This document shows positions 1 to 5,814 of a DNA stretch of 26,402 nucleotides, piece after piece. Origin of the DNA: a virus. Numbering within the stretch: position 1 is the first letter of the stretch; every line of letters begins with the position of its first letter. The position numbers were made by a program, and so were the translations under genes. The stretch is taken from positions 1 through 26,402 of IMG/VR virus record IMGVR_UViG_3300040816_000681; one strand, 5' to 3'. Below the pieces are notes generated by a model that did no database searches, was not told the DNA's origin, and worked only from the letters and a program-made list of their open reading frames with translations.

Positions 1-1
1 A

Positions 2-412
2 AATTGGGAAGATGGCGAATTGTTGTCTGGTCCTAATATAGAACGTCATTGGGTAACCTGTAAATTTATGTGGCCAAGAGATAAAATGCCAGATCCGATG
101 GGCGGTAAACGTCTTGTAGATTACGACTGTAAGATAGGTTATGCAAAGTCACATATTATACACCCGAGAAAAATACGTAAACCAGAAGACATTCGACCAG
201 GTACTAAAAAAGGAAGATTAGACAGGCATCCTATTTGGACTGTTGAAATACAAATGCCTAAAAAACTAATTGCAGATATATATTCTAGTTATGCAGAAGA
301 AAAAGGGTTTAACGTAGAACCAGCTGTACCAGCTAATACTCCTCCATTAGAAACACAATCTTCTGATATAGAAGCAGACTTAGGACTTGAGAGTCCACAG
401 GGAGCATTATAA
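2..412 (+). CDS. Unrecognised protein, probably structural, 5' truncated
   Basis: The reading frame is open from base 2, where it reads N-W-E-D-G-E, to the stop at 410-412, so the true start lies before the window. I see 136 residues. The middle is rich in basic residues and Trp/Pro (for example WPRDKMPDP and RKIRKPEDIRPG), and the last 35 residues are acidic and Pro-rich, probably a flexible tail. No transmembrane segment, signal peptide or catalytic motif is visible. Its stop overlaps the next start by one base (TAATG), so the two are translationally coupled. The position just before the lysis block and the look of the sequence suggest a virion or baseplate protein of marine T4-like phages, but I do not recognise a named family. 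Confidence 0.75.
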   Translation, partial: NWEDGELLSGPNIERHWVTCKFMWPRDKMPDPMGGKRLVDYDCKIGYAKSHIIHPRKIRKPEDIRPGTKKGRLDRHPIWTVEIQMPKKLIADIYSSYAEEKGFNVEPAVPANTPPLETQSSDIEADLGLESPQGAL

Positions 413-1128
413 TGAGTTTGCGTGAAGGCGATCTAAGAGATTTTGTAGAAGACATTTTTGAAATAGATTCTTATCAATCAAAAATGGGTGAAGATAGAAA
501 TATTATTACTTTAAGTTTTACATGTAAGGACAAACAGCCTGCTACCGATCTTGCAAACTTTTTAGAGAAAGGTTATAATTTTATTCTTGATGCTGATGTT
601 ACAGCAGGTGAACAAAGCGATGGAAATTATAGAGTATTTGTTGAATTACAAAGAGAAAAAAGAGCTCACGAAAATATCACAGAGATTTTAGACGGTATAG
701 GAAAACTAGCAAATATAGACAAATTTAAATACAGATATTACAAAGACTTTCAAAGCAAAGAAGCAACCATCGAAAATATGGAATCAAGTGTACCGTTAGA
801 TCCTGATCAATACGGACAAATTGCAAATGAATCTAATCTGAGAAATTTTAAAAATTTCTTTAATAGAAGTTTTGTAGAAGACATTGATATGCATGACGAA
901 ATTTTAACTATTAAAAAGAAGTATGCAGATCCTTTAAATTTTAAATTTGTAGATTTTGGTGATACATTAAACATTGTAGAATCTATTGAAGGTAGATTTG
1001 ATATAATGGAAAGTTATCCAGAAATACTCTTTTTAACCAAGTACATCGGCGATTATAACATAAGTAAATATGGAGACAAACTTGTTTTTGAGAATGAAAA
1101 CAAGGCTCTCGTAGTTAAAAGGATCTAA
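412..1128 (+). CDS. Unrecognised 238-residue protein, probably structural
   Basis: The start is fixed by the one-base overlap with the preceding stop. The protein is soluble-looking, acidic and rich in aromatic and Asn/Asp residues, with no signal peptide or membrane segment. Two halves can be guessed. Residues 1-115 alternate short strands and helices (ITLSFTCKDK, YRVFVELQRE). Residues 135-238 are another alpha/beta segment following a PLDPDQYGQ linker. The phrase FVEDI occurs in both halves (near residues 11 and 154), hinting at a possible internal duplication, though the rest does not obviously align. The second and third codons after the start give L-R-E near the N-terminus. Function is unknown; a baseplate or tail role is a guess from position. 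Confidence 0.8.
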   Translation: MSLREGDLRDFVEDIFEIDSYQSKMGEDRNIITLSFTCKDKQPATDLANFLEKGYNFILDADVTAGEQSDGNYRVFVELQREKRAHENITEILDGIGKLANIDKFKYRYYKDFQSKEATIENMESSVPLDPDQYGQIANESNLRNFKNFFNRSFVEDIDMHDEILTIKKKYADPLNFKFVDFGDTLNIVESIEGRFDIMESYPEILFLTKYIGDYNISKYGDKLVFENENKALVVKRI

Positions 1129-1130
1129 AA

Positions 1131-2003
1131 ATGAGTTTTGAATTTGACTTTACCAAAGACCACCTAGCTGAAATCATCTCCGCTGATGCAGATGATTGGT
1201 ATGACGCACTATGCGAACTACTACCAAAGTATGGTATTACAACAGAACGTAGAGTAGCACACTTCCTAAGCCAGTGCGCTCACGAATCAGGCGGCTTCAA
1301 GCGCCTAGAAGAAAACCTAAACTATAGTGCAAAGGCACTTCGTGCAGTATTTGGACGTTACTTTGGTGAACCACCAAAGCGTGATGCAGATGAATATGCA
1401 CGTAACCCAGAGATGATTGCAAACTATGTATATATGGACGAGTTCCGTAAGTACAAAATGGGCAACGTTGAAGAAGGTGACGGTTGGAGATTCCGTGGAC
1501 GTGGACTAAAGCAACTAACAGGACGTGAGAACTACACACGTTTTGGCGACAGTGTAGATATGACAGCAGAAGAAGCAGCAGAATATGTAGCAACTCCAGC
1601 AGGTGCTATTGAATCAGCTTGCTGGTTCTGGGACGCAAAAAATCTAAACGATATTGCAGACACAGATGATGTTAAGCGTATGACTAAAGTCATTAACGGC
1701 GGAAGCATTGGCTTAGACGATCGTAAGAAGCGTTATGTACACGCAATGAAAGTACTAGGTATGGATGCAGAAGACCTTGCTCAAGACGACGATGACATTC
1801 AAGAAATTATTGATGACATTGGTGTACTACGCAAAGGTGCAAAAGGCGAAGGTGTAAAAATTATGCAAGAAGCCTTAGGTGTTGCAGCAGACGGTGACTT
1901 TGGACCAGGTACAGAACGTGCATTAAAGGAATGGCAGGCAGCAAATGGGCTAGTAGCAGACGGTATTGCCGGACCTGCAACATTTGCAAAATTGCTTGAC
2001 TAA
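1131..2003 (+). CDS. Endolysin: GH19 glycosidase with peptidoglycan-binding domain
   Basis: This 290-residue protein should cleave the host cell wall at lysis. Residues 1-210 form a glycoside hydrolase family 19 (chitinase/lysozyme-like) domain. The AHESGGF segment carries the probable catalytic Glu52, followed by EENLNYS and FRGRGLKQLTGRENY, typical of phage GH19 endolysins. Residues about 230-290 are a type 1 peptidoglycan-binding repeat (LRKGAKGEGVKIMQEALG, DGDFGPGTERALKEWQ, DGIAGPATFAKLL). No signal peptide is seen, so export would need a holin. It is followed 11 bases later by the spanin genes, giving a normal lysis order. Its codons look richer in G and C than those of the two genes upstream, suggesting high expression or a different history. 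Confidence 0.93.
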   Translation: MSFEFDFTKDHLAEIISADADDWYDALCELLPKYGITTERRVAHFLSQCAHESGGFKRLEENLNYSAKALRAVFGRYFGEPPKRDADEYARNPEMIANYVYMDEFRKYKMGNVEEGDGWRFRGRGLKQLTGRENYTRFGDSVDMTAEEAAEYVATPAGAIESACWFWDAKNLNDIADTDDVKRMTKVINGGSIGLDDRKKRYVHAMKVLGMDAEDLAQDDDDIQEIIDDIGVLRKGAKGEGVKIMQEALGVAADGDFGPGTERALKEWQAANGLVADGIAGPATFAKLLD

Positions 2004-2014
2004 ATAATAGTATA

Positions 2015-2446
2015 ATGTTTACATCACTAAAAATTGCGTTTGTTCTTGTTGCACTAGGTATAGCCGGTGGTGGTTATATGTATGTGCAAAAACTACAAAG
2101 CGACTTAGAAACAGCTCGTGCCAATGTAGCACGTATGGAAGTCGCTGTACAAACTAGCGAAGCAAGTTTAAAACTTGTTCAAGAAGAAACAGTAAGACTA
2201 GGTGAACTAAACGGTAAACTACAAAATGACTTACAAAAAGCAGAGCAGTACGGAGACGAGCTTCGTGCTACTCTACAACGTCATAACTTAACACACTTGG
2301 CTACTAAGAAGCCAGGTTTAATTGAACCAAGAATGCAAGGTGCAACAGATGAGCTTTGGAAAGATCTCGAGTCTATTACTGATCCTAACGCTAACAGCGG
2401 GATGCAGTCTACTGACTCCGGAACCACAGATACAAGTAGTAACTAA
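2015..2446 (+). CDS. Inner-membrane spanin subunit (Rz-like)
   Basis: The 143-residue protein has one N-terminal membrane segment (residues about 7-24, rich in Val/Ala/Gly). A long, charged heptad-like region follows (residues 27-95: LQSDLETARANVARMEVAV, EETVRLGELNGKLQNDL and similar), predicted to be a periplasmic coiled coil. This type II inner-membrane topology is that of i-spanins such as lambda Rz, which with an outer-membrane lipoprotein disrupts the outer membrane at the last step of lysis. Two contexts support the call: the endolysin lies just upstream, and a lipoprotein gene begins inside its 3' end in another frame, the classic Rz/Rz1 overlap. The C-terminus is Ser/Thr/Asp-rich. No single sequence motif proves the family; the call rests on topology and arrangement. 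Confidence 0.75.
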   Translation: MFTSLKIAFVLVALGIAGGGYMYVQKLQSDLETARANVARMEVAVQTSEASLKLVQEETVRLGELNGKLQNDLQKAEQYGDELRATLQRHNLTHLATKKPGLIEPRMQGATDELWKDLESITDPNANSGMQSTDSGTTDTSSN

Positions 2447-2726
2447 TACAGTTAAGACTACAGTGCCAATTGTTCCACACCCTAAAGGTGTGAATTTGAA
2501 CAGGGTTAAAATCTATGTGGTTAACGAAGATAATTTTGAAGAGTTCAAAGAAGAGTTTTATGCTAAGAATGGCGAAACTGCATGGATTGCTATTAGCGTA
2601 AAAGATTACGAAAATTTATCATTAAACTTTGCTGAACTTCGCAGATATATTGAGCAACAAAAAGAAATTATTGTATACTATGAAGAAGCAGTTAAGCCTG
2701 ATCCTGTTGACGATACTACTGAGTAG
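2349..2726 (+). CDS. Outer-membrane spanin candidate, lipoprotein (Rz1-like)
   Basis: This frame overlaps the last 98 bases of the i-spanin gene. I choose the ATG at 2349 because an AAGG element lies about 8 bases before it and because it gives a clean signal peptide: MSFGKISSLLLILTLTAGC, with lipobox L-T-A-G-C and Cys19 as the lipidated residue. An in-frame ATG at 2322 would add nine charged or polar residues before the signal. The mature part is about 107 residues, longer than lambda Rz1. It has a Thr/Val/Pro-rich stretch (VVTNTVKTTVPIVPHPKG) and a helical, Glu/Tyr-rich C-terminal half. The overlap with the i-spanin frame is the main argument for an o-spanin role. A lysis accessory lipoprotein is the alternative. 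Confidence 0.7.
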   Translation: MSFGKISSLLLILTLTAGCSLLTPEPQIQVVTNTVKTTVPIVPHPKGVNLNRVKIYVVNEDNFEEFKEEFYAKNGETAWIAISVKDYENLSLNFAELRRYIEQQKEIIVYYEEAVKPDPVDDTTE

Positions 2727-2820
2727 TTGTTCTTCACAATCTAGTTGTACATTGGATCCTGGCGCTGAAATCAGCAAAGAAAAAGTTAACCCCAAAGCAA
2801 CAGTAAATTGTTCTTTCTAA
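2680..2820 (+). CDS. Small lipoprotein nested in the o-spanin 3' end
   Basis: The 46-residue product starts at an ATG inside the preceding gene and overlaps it by 47 bases in a different frame. MKKQLSLILLTILLSSC is a textbook bacterial lipoprotein signal (two lysines, hydrophobic core, lipobox L-S-S-C), leaving a mature chain of about 30 residues with three cysteines (first, seventh and near the end). The frame continues upstream to an ATG at 2629, but that start would bury the signal behind 17 extra residues. The Shine-Dalgarno sequence is weak, so translation may depend on coupling to the upstream gene. The mature size fits a short o-spanin better than the upstream lipoprotein does, so it could be the true Rz1 partner or an extra lysis factor. 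Confidence 0.6.
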   Translation: MKKQLSLILLTILLSSCSSQSSCTLDPGAEISKEKVNPKATVNCSF

Positions 2821-2823
2821 AGG

Positions 2824-2852
2824 TTGACAAATTATTATAGTTTTGTTATACT
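2824..2852 (+). promoter_or_regulatory. Sigma70-type promoter for iscU
   Basis: TTGACA at 2824-2829 and TATACT at 2847-2852 are separated by exactly 17 bases, a near-consensus host housekeeping promoter in the gap between the lysis genes and iscU. The expected start site is near 2859, giving a leader of about 15 bases before the ATG at 2874 with no visible Shine-Dalgarno sequence. Confidence 0.85.
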
Positions 2853-2873
2853 ACATTAAAATAACTAAATTTT

Positions 2874-3302
2874 ATGGCATATTCAAATAAAGTAGTAGAG
2901 CGTTTTGAAAACGTTCTAAATAACCCGGAAGCTCACGGTGTGGGCCGTTTTGATCCTAAAGACCCTAACATAGCAACAGGACTAACAGGCGCTCCAGCAT
3001 GTGGCGATGTTATGAAACTTGACTTAAAAGTTAATCCTGATACAGATGTTATCGAAGATGTTAAATTTAAAACATACGGTTGTGGTAGTGCAATAGCAAG
3101 TTCAACTATGTTTGTTGAAATGCTTAAAGGACTTACTATGACACAGGCAATGGAGATTAAAGATAAAGACATTGCCGATGCATTAGAACTACCTCCGATT
3201 AAATTACACTGTTCAGTACTAGCAGAAGATTCTATTAAAAGAGCTTTGCAAGACTGGGAAGAAAAGAAAGCAAAACGTAAACACAACGGAGGACCTGAAT
3301 AA
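2874..3302 (+). CDS. iscU: Fe-S cluster assembly scaffold IscU
   Basis: The 142-residue protein is a full-length IscU/NifU-N-type scaffold, on which [2Fe-2S] and [4Fe-4S] clusters are built from cysteine-desulfurase sulfur. All known active residues are present: Cys43 and Asp45 in GAPACGDVMKL, Cys70 in FKTYGCGSAIASS, and His112-Cys113 in LHCSVLAEDS. The LPPIK stretch (residues 106-110) matches the LPPVK site that the HscA chaperone recognises in bacterial IscU. A lysine-rich tail (KKAKRKHNGG) extends the C-terminus. It has its own strong host-type promoter and is one-base-coupled to the next gene. Phage scaffolds of this kind are auxiliary metabolic genes. The likely role (inference) is to support Fe-S enzymes during infection or redirect host Fe-S assembly. 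Confidence 0.95.
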   Translation: MAYSNKVVERFENVLNNPEAHGVGRFDPKDPNIATGLTGAPACGDVMKLDLKVNPDTDVIEDVKFKTYGCGSAIASSTMFVEMLKGLTMTQAMEIKDKDIADALELPPIKLHCSVLAEDSIKRALQDWEEKKAKRKHNGGPE

Positions 3303-3487
3303 TGCCAGAAAAATTTAAACCATCACAAACTGTTAGAGACAAAAACTCTGGTAAAAATATAACGCAACATTATTACATGAAGTCTACACCACTGAGTGAA
3401 TTAAAAGAATACTTAGAAAAAAGTAGTGCCCAACGAAAAATAGTTTCTAAAGTTAAAAGAGAACTTATTCGTAGAGGAGTAAAATGA
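3302..3487 (+). CDS. Small basic conserved-looking protein, function unknown
   Basis: A 61-residue basic protein whose ATG overlaps the iscU stop by one base (TAATG). It has an N-terminal polar part (MPEKFKPSQTVRDKNSGK), then QHYYMKSTP, and a helical C-terminal half that is very Lys/Arg-rich (IVSKVKRELIRRG). There is no membrane segment or cysteine. It resembles short hypothetical proteins common in marine T4-like phages; a nucleic-acid or membrane-surface contact would fit the charge but is not shown. Its last bases overlap the next gene (ATGA), so iscU and the next two genes form one coupled unit. Confidence 0.75.
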   Translation: MPEKFKPSQTVRDKNSGKNITQHYYMKSTPLSELKEYLEKSSAQRKIVSKVKRELIRRGVK

Positions 3488-3708
3488 ACTGGTGGGATCG
3501 TTTCTTAGAACGTATGTTGCAACGTAAATCAGACAAGATGCATCGTAAAGCACTACAAGTAATAAATTTATCACCAAGCGAATCTTGGGTAGAAAAATTA
3601 GTAGAAATACATCCTATAAAACAAATAGTCTGGGCATCTATAATTCAAATAAGTGTTTTTGGTTTTATGATGCTATCATTCTGGGCTATTAGTAAGACCA
3701 TTATCTAA
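3484..3708 (+). CDS. Small membrane protein, function unknown
   Basis: A 74-residue protein overlapping the preceding stop by four bases. The first 45 residues are basic and amphipathic (NWWDRFLERMLQRKSDKMHRK). Residues about 47-70 form one hydrophobic segment (IVWASIIQISVFGFMMLSFW), so the probable topology is cytoplasmic N-terminus with one membrane span near the C-terminus. A single-span protein a short way after the lysis block could be a lysis regulator or holin-like protein, but nothing specific proves this. Confidence 0.7.
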   Translation: MNWWDRFLERMLQRKSDKMHRKALQVINLSPSESWVEKLVEIHPIKQIVWASIIQISVFGFMMLSFWAISKTII

Positions 3709-3716
3709 ATTATTCT

Positions 3717-3724
3717 AATAAATA
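3717..3724 (+). promoter_or_regulatory. Late-promoter-like motif AATAAATA
   Basis: AATAAATA, followed by C, lies in a true intergenic gap 26 bases before the ATG at 3750. It matches the T4-type late -10 element (TATAAATA; NATAAATA in marine relatives) in seven of eight positions. The gap leaves room for a short leader carrying the GAGGGAG ribosome site at about 3738-3744. AT-rich DNA makes chance matches common, so this is a candidate only. Confidence 0.45.
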
Positions 3725-3749
3725 CACATAGTAACACGAGGGAGTTATT

Positions 3750-4112
3750 ATGTGGGAAATGATACAAGAAATGGCGGGAGACCGTCTGTGGATTTACACT
3801 AGTATTGCAGGGTCATTACTAGGTGCTGCATTTTTATTCTGGTTTAAAGATACTAGAATGGCAACATGGGGCGTAACTAAGTTTGATAGTTTTTTAGAAT
3901 ATCTAGCAATACGCTGGGGCTGGACTTGGCTTCAGAATGATCCTAATGCTTGGCGTGTAAAATATCCCAAAATAACTGCAAAAATTGACGAAATAGAAGC
4001 TAGACTTGTAGAGCTAGAAAAAAATAGTCATCCATGCAAAGAACTACACGAGTTTGATGTATGGCCTGAACTAGATGCTCGTATTAAAAAACTAGAGGGG
4101 AAATCTAAATGA
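3750..4112 (+). CDS. Membrane-anchored protein with C-terminal helix, unknown function
   Basis: A 120-residue protein with a strong ribosome site (GAGGGAG about 6 bases before the ATG). Residues 14-32 form a hydrophobic segment (LWIYTSIAGSLLGAAFLFW), followed by a Trp-rich stretch (residues 40-68: WGVTKFDSF, RWGWTWLQNDPNAW). Residues 75-120 are a charged, heptad-like helix (ITAKIDEIEARLVELEKN), a likely short coiled coil, with one Cys-His pair nearby (HPCKELH). The protein is probably anchored in the inner membrane with a helical domain that could pair with a partner. It overlaps the next gene by four bases; both are membrane proteins and may act together. Confidence 0.75.
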   Translation: MWEMIQEMAGDRLWIYTSIAGSLLGAAFLFWFKDTRMATWGVTKFDSFLEYLAIRWGWTWLQNDPNAWRVKYPKITAKIDEIEARLVELEKNSHPCKELHEFDVWPELDARIKKLEGKSK

Positions 4113-4462
4113 GTGAAGAAGCAAAAAAGACTATAACTATGGATGCAGAAGTTGCCGCTAAAGCAGACACAAACGGTGACGGACACATCAGTGCAGAAGA
4201 ATATGCAATGGAATTAGAGTTCAAACGCAAAGCGTTTGAAGATGCAGATGCACGTAGAGACGCAATGCGTAACATGGCATGGTTTGCGTTATTTGGTATG
4301 CTATTATACCCATTTGCAGTTGTACTAGCACATCTAATTGGATTAGAAGGCGCTGGCAAGATTTTAGGTGATATGGCTGCTACATACTTTGTTTCAGTGG
4401 CCGCGATTGTAATGGCATTCATTGGTGGTAATGCCTACTCTGACGCACAAAAGAAAAAGTAA
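4109..4462 (+). CDS. EF-hand protein with two membrane segments (holin-like candidate)
   Basis: A 117-residue protein. Residues 20-31 are a canonical 12-residue EF-hand calcium loop, DTNGDGHISAEE, with ligands at Asp20, Asn22, Asp24, His26, Ser28 and Glu31. A charged helix follows (residues 33-52), then two hydrophobic segments at about 55-77 and 88-108 separated by a short turn, and a lysine tail. The pattern suggests a cytoplasmic calcium-sensing head on a two-span hairpin. Two-span topology within 2 kb of the endolysin fits a class II holin, but the EF-hand is unusual for holins and an ion-channel or membrane-remodelling role is equally open. It overlaps the preceding gene by four bases. 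Confidence 0.8.
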   Translation: MSEEAKKTITMDAEVAAKADTNGDGHISAEEYAMELEFKRKAFEDADARRDAMRNMAWFALFGMLLYPFAVVLAHLIGLEGAGKILGDMAATYFVSVAAIVMAFIGGNAYSDAQKKK

Positions 4463-4480
4463 TCAGTACTAACTTTATAC

Positions 4481-4515
4481 AATAGTCCGTGCGGTAAATA
4501 ATAGCATGGACTATT
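4481..4515 (+). promoter_or_regulatory. Hairpin over the dnaJ start, with a late-promoter-like motif in its loop
   Basis: AATAGTCC at 4481-4488 is perfectly complementary to GGACTATT at 4508-4515. Two further inner pairs (G-U and U-A) bring the start codon at 4506-4508 into a 10-pair stem with a 15-base loop. The loop, together with the base before it, contains GGTAAATA (4493-4500), similar to a T4 late -10 element. Transcripts reading in from upstream would bury the start codon. A transcript started by the loop motif would begin near 4506 and lack the left arm. Confidence 0.5.
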
Positions 4516-5324
4516 ACTCTGTATTAGGTGTTAGCAAATCTGCGACTGAACAAGATATTCGTAAAGCATACAAAAAGAAAAGTATGCAACACCATCCTGA
4601 TCGCGGTGGGAATGAAGAAGAATTTAAACGAGTAAACGAAGCTTATAGTACATTAAAAGATCCTCATAAACGAACTATGTATGATCATAGTCAAACTGCT
4701 GGCCAGGGCGGATTTCATTTTAACACAAGAAATATGGGAGGATTTGAAGATATCTTTGCAAATATGTTTAGACAAACTAATCAGCAAAGAACAAGCAGAA
4801 ATCCTGATATATCATTACGAGTTAACATAGATTTAGAAGAAGTATATACTGGAAAAAAAATAATAGTTACGTATGCGTTACGTAATGGACAAGAACAAAA
4901 TGTAAATCTAGATATTCCACCAGGATGTAAAGACGGTGACAGAGTTAGATTCACTGAGTTGGGTGAAAATATAATCCCCGGTCCTAGAGGAAATTTGTTT
5001 GTAGTAATTGGAGTTAGGCCTAAACCTGGTTGGGAACGAGCTGATAATCATTTATATACCAGTGTAGATATAAATTCATTAGAATTAATAGTAGGAACAA
5101 AAACTATAGTTACTTTACTAACAGGCAGAAAAATAGAACTTAGAATTCCGCCTAACACAAAAAATGGTACTACATTTAGTATGCCTGAAATGGGGTTGCC
5201 GGATGCAAGGGGAGGAAGGACAGGAAGTTTATATGTAAAAGTAAACTCAGTTACTCCTACAAACTTAAATGACGAACAACTAACAAAAATTAGAGAGATA
5301 ATAGATGGAATTAAAACTAGTTAA
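4506..5324 (+). CDS. dnaJ: J-domain co-chaperone (DnaJ/CbpA-like, no zinc finger)
   Basis: The 272-residue protein begins with a complete J domain (MDYYSVLGVSKSATEQDIRK onward) containing the essential HPD triad at residues 30-32. A short Gly/Phe region follows (residues about 66-90, GQGGFHF and NMGGFEDIF). Residues 100-270 are the two-part DnaJ C-terminal substrate-binding domain (NIDLEEVYTGKKI, LDIPPGCKDGDRVRF, GNLFVVIGVRPKPGWERADNHLY, GLPDARGGRTGSLYV). The cysteine-rich zinc domain is absent, making it a class B protein like CbpA. It should recruit host DnaK and stimulate its ATPase. The start is fixed by the J domain, yet there is no Shine-Dalgarno sequence. The deformylase frame begins 20 bases before its stop, so dnaJ-def-clpA is one coupled operon. 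Confidence 0.95.
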   Translation: MDYYSVLGVSKSATEQDIRKAYKKKSMQHHPDRGGNEEEFKRVNEAYSTLKDPHKRTMYDHSQTAGQGGFHFNTRNMGGFEDIFANMFRQTNQQRTSRNPDISLRVNIDLEEVYTGKKIIVTYALRNGQEQNVNLDIPPGCKDGDRVRFTELGENIIPGPRGNLFVVIGVRPKPGWERADNHLYTSVDINSLELIVGTKTIVTLLTGRKIELRIPPNTKNGTTFSMPEMGLPDARGGRTGSLYVKVNSVTPTNLNDEQLTKIREIIDGIKTS

Positions 5325-5814
5325 ATCACCAGATCCGTGGTTGCAGAAACAAGTAAGCCCTTTTAACTATAACTTTTTAAATGCAAAAGAAGTTGAAAAA
5401 CAAATGGTAGAACTAATGATAAGGGAAGGCGGAATAGGACTATCTGCAAATCAAGTTTCATTAGATGCACAAATATTTGTAATGAAGCCTTACTTAATAG
5501 AAGGAGCTCAACCTTTTGCAGTTATAAATCCTGAAATAAGGGAAGTTTCTGAAGAAGCAGAACTTATGCCGGAAGGTTGTTTAAGCCATCCAGACTTATA
5601 CTTTAGTGTTAAAAGACCTAAAAGAATTATTGCCAAATATCTTGACACTGACGCTAATGAGTGTATAATAGAACTATACGATATTGATGCTAGGTGTTTT
5701 TTACATGAGTATGATCACTTGCATGGAATAGAATTTACTGATAGGGTTAGCAAACTTAAATTAGATATTGCTAAGAAAAAAAGAAATAAAATGAGGAAAA
5801 AGCAGAATGGTTGA
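5305..5814 (+). CDS. def: Peptide deformylase
   Basis: The 169-residue enzyme removes the formyl group from the N-terminal methionine of new proteins. All three metal and active-site motifs are present: motif I GIGLSANQ (residues 43-50), motif II EGCLS (90-94, metal ligand Cys92) and motif III HEYDH (134-138, two His ligands and catalytic Glu135). It is close to full bacterial length and ends in a strongly basic tail (KKKRNKMRKKQ). Phage deformylases are known from marine cyanophages and are often shorter at the C-terminus; here the tail is kept. It overlaps dnaJ by 20 bases and clpA by 8, so it is co-translated with both. It probably keeps deformylation capacity high during infection. Confidence 0.95.
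   Translation: MELKLVKSPDPWLQKQVSPFNYNFLNAKEVEKQMVELMIREGGIGLSANQVSLDAQIFVMKPYLIEGAQPFAVINPEIREVSEEAELMPEGCLSHPDLYFSVKRPKRIIAKYLDTDANECIIELYDIDARCFLHEYDHLHGIEFTDRVSKLKLDIAKKKRNKMRKKQNG

Noticed and set aside
4462-4506. The 4481-4515 hairpin as a transcription terminator for the membrane-protein genes
   Set aside because: No run of T follows the stem, the stem is AU-rich with a large loop, and its right arm lies in the dnaJ coding region.
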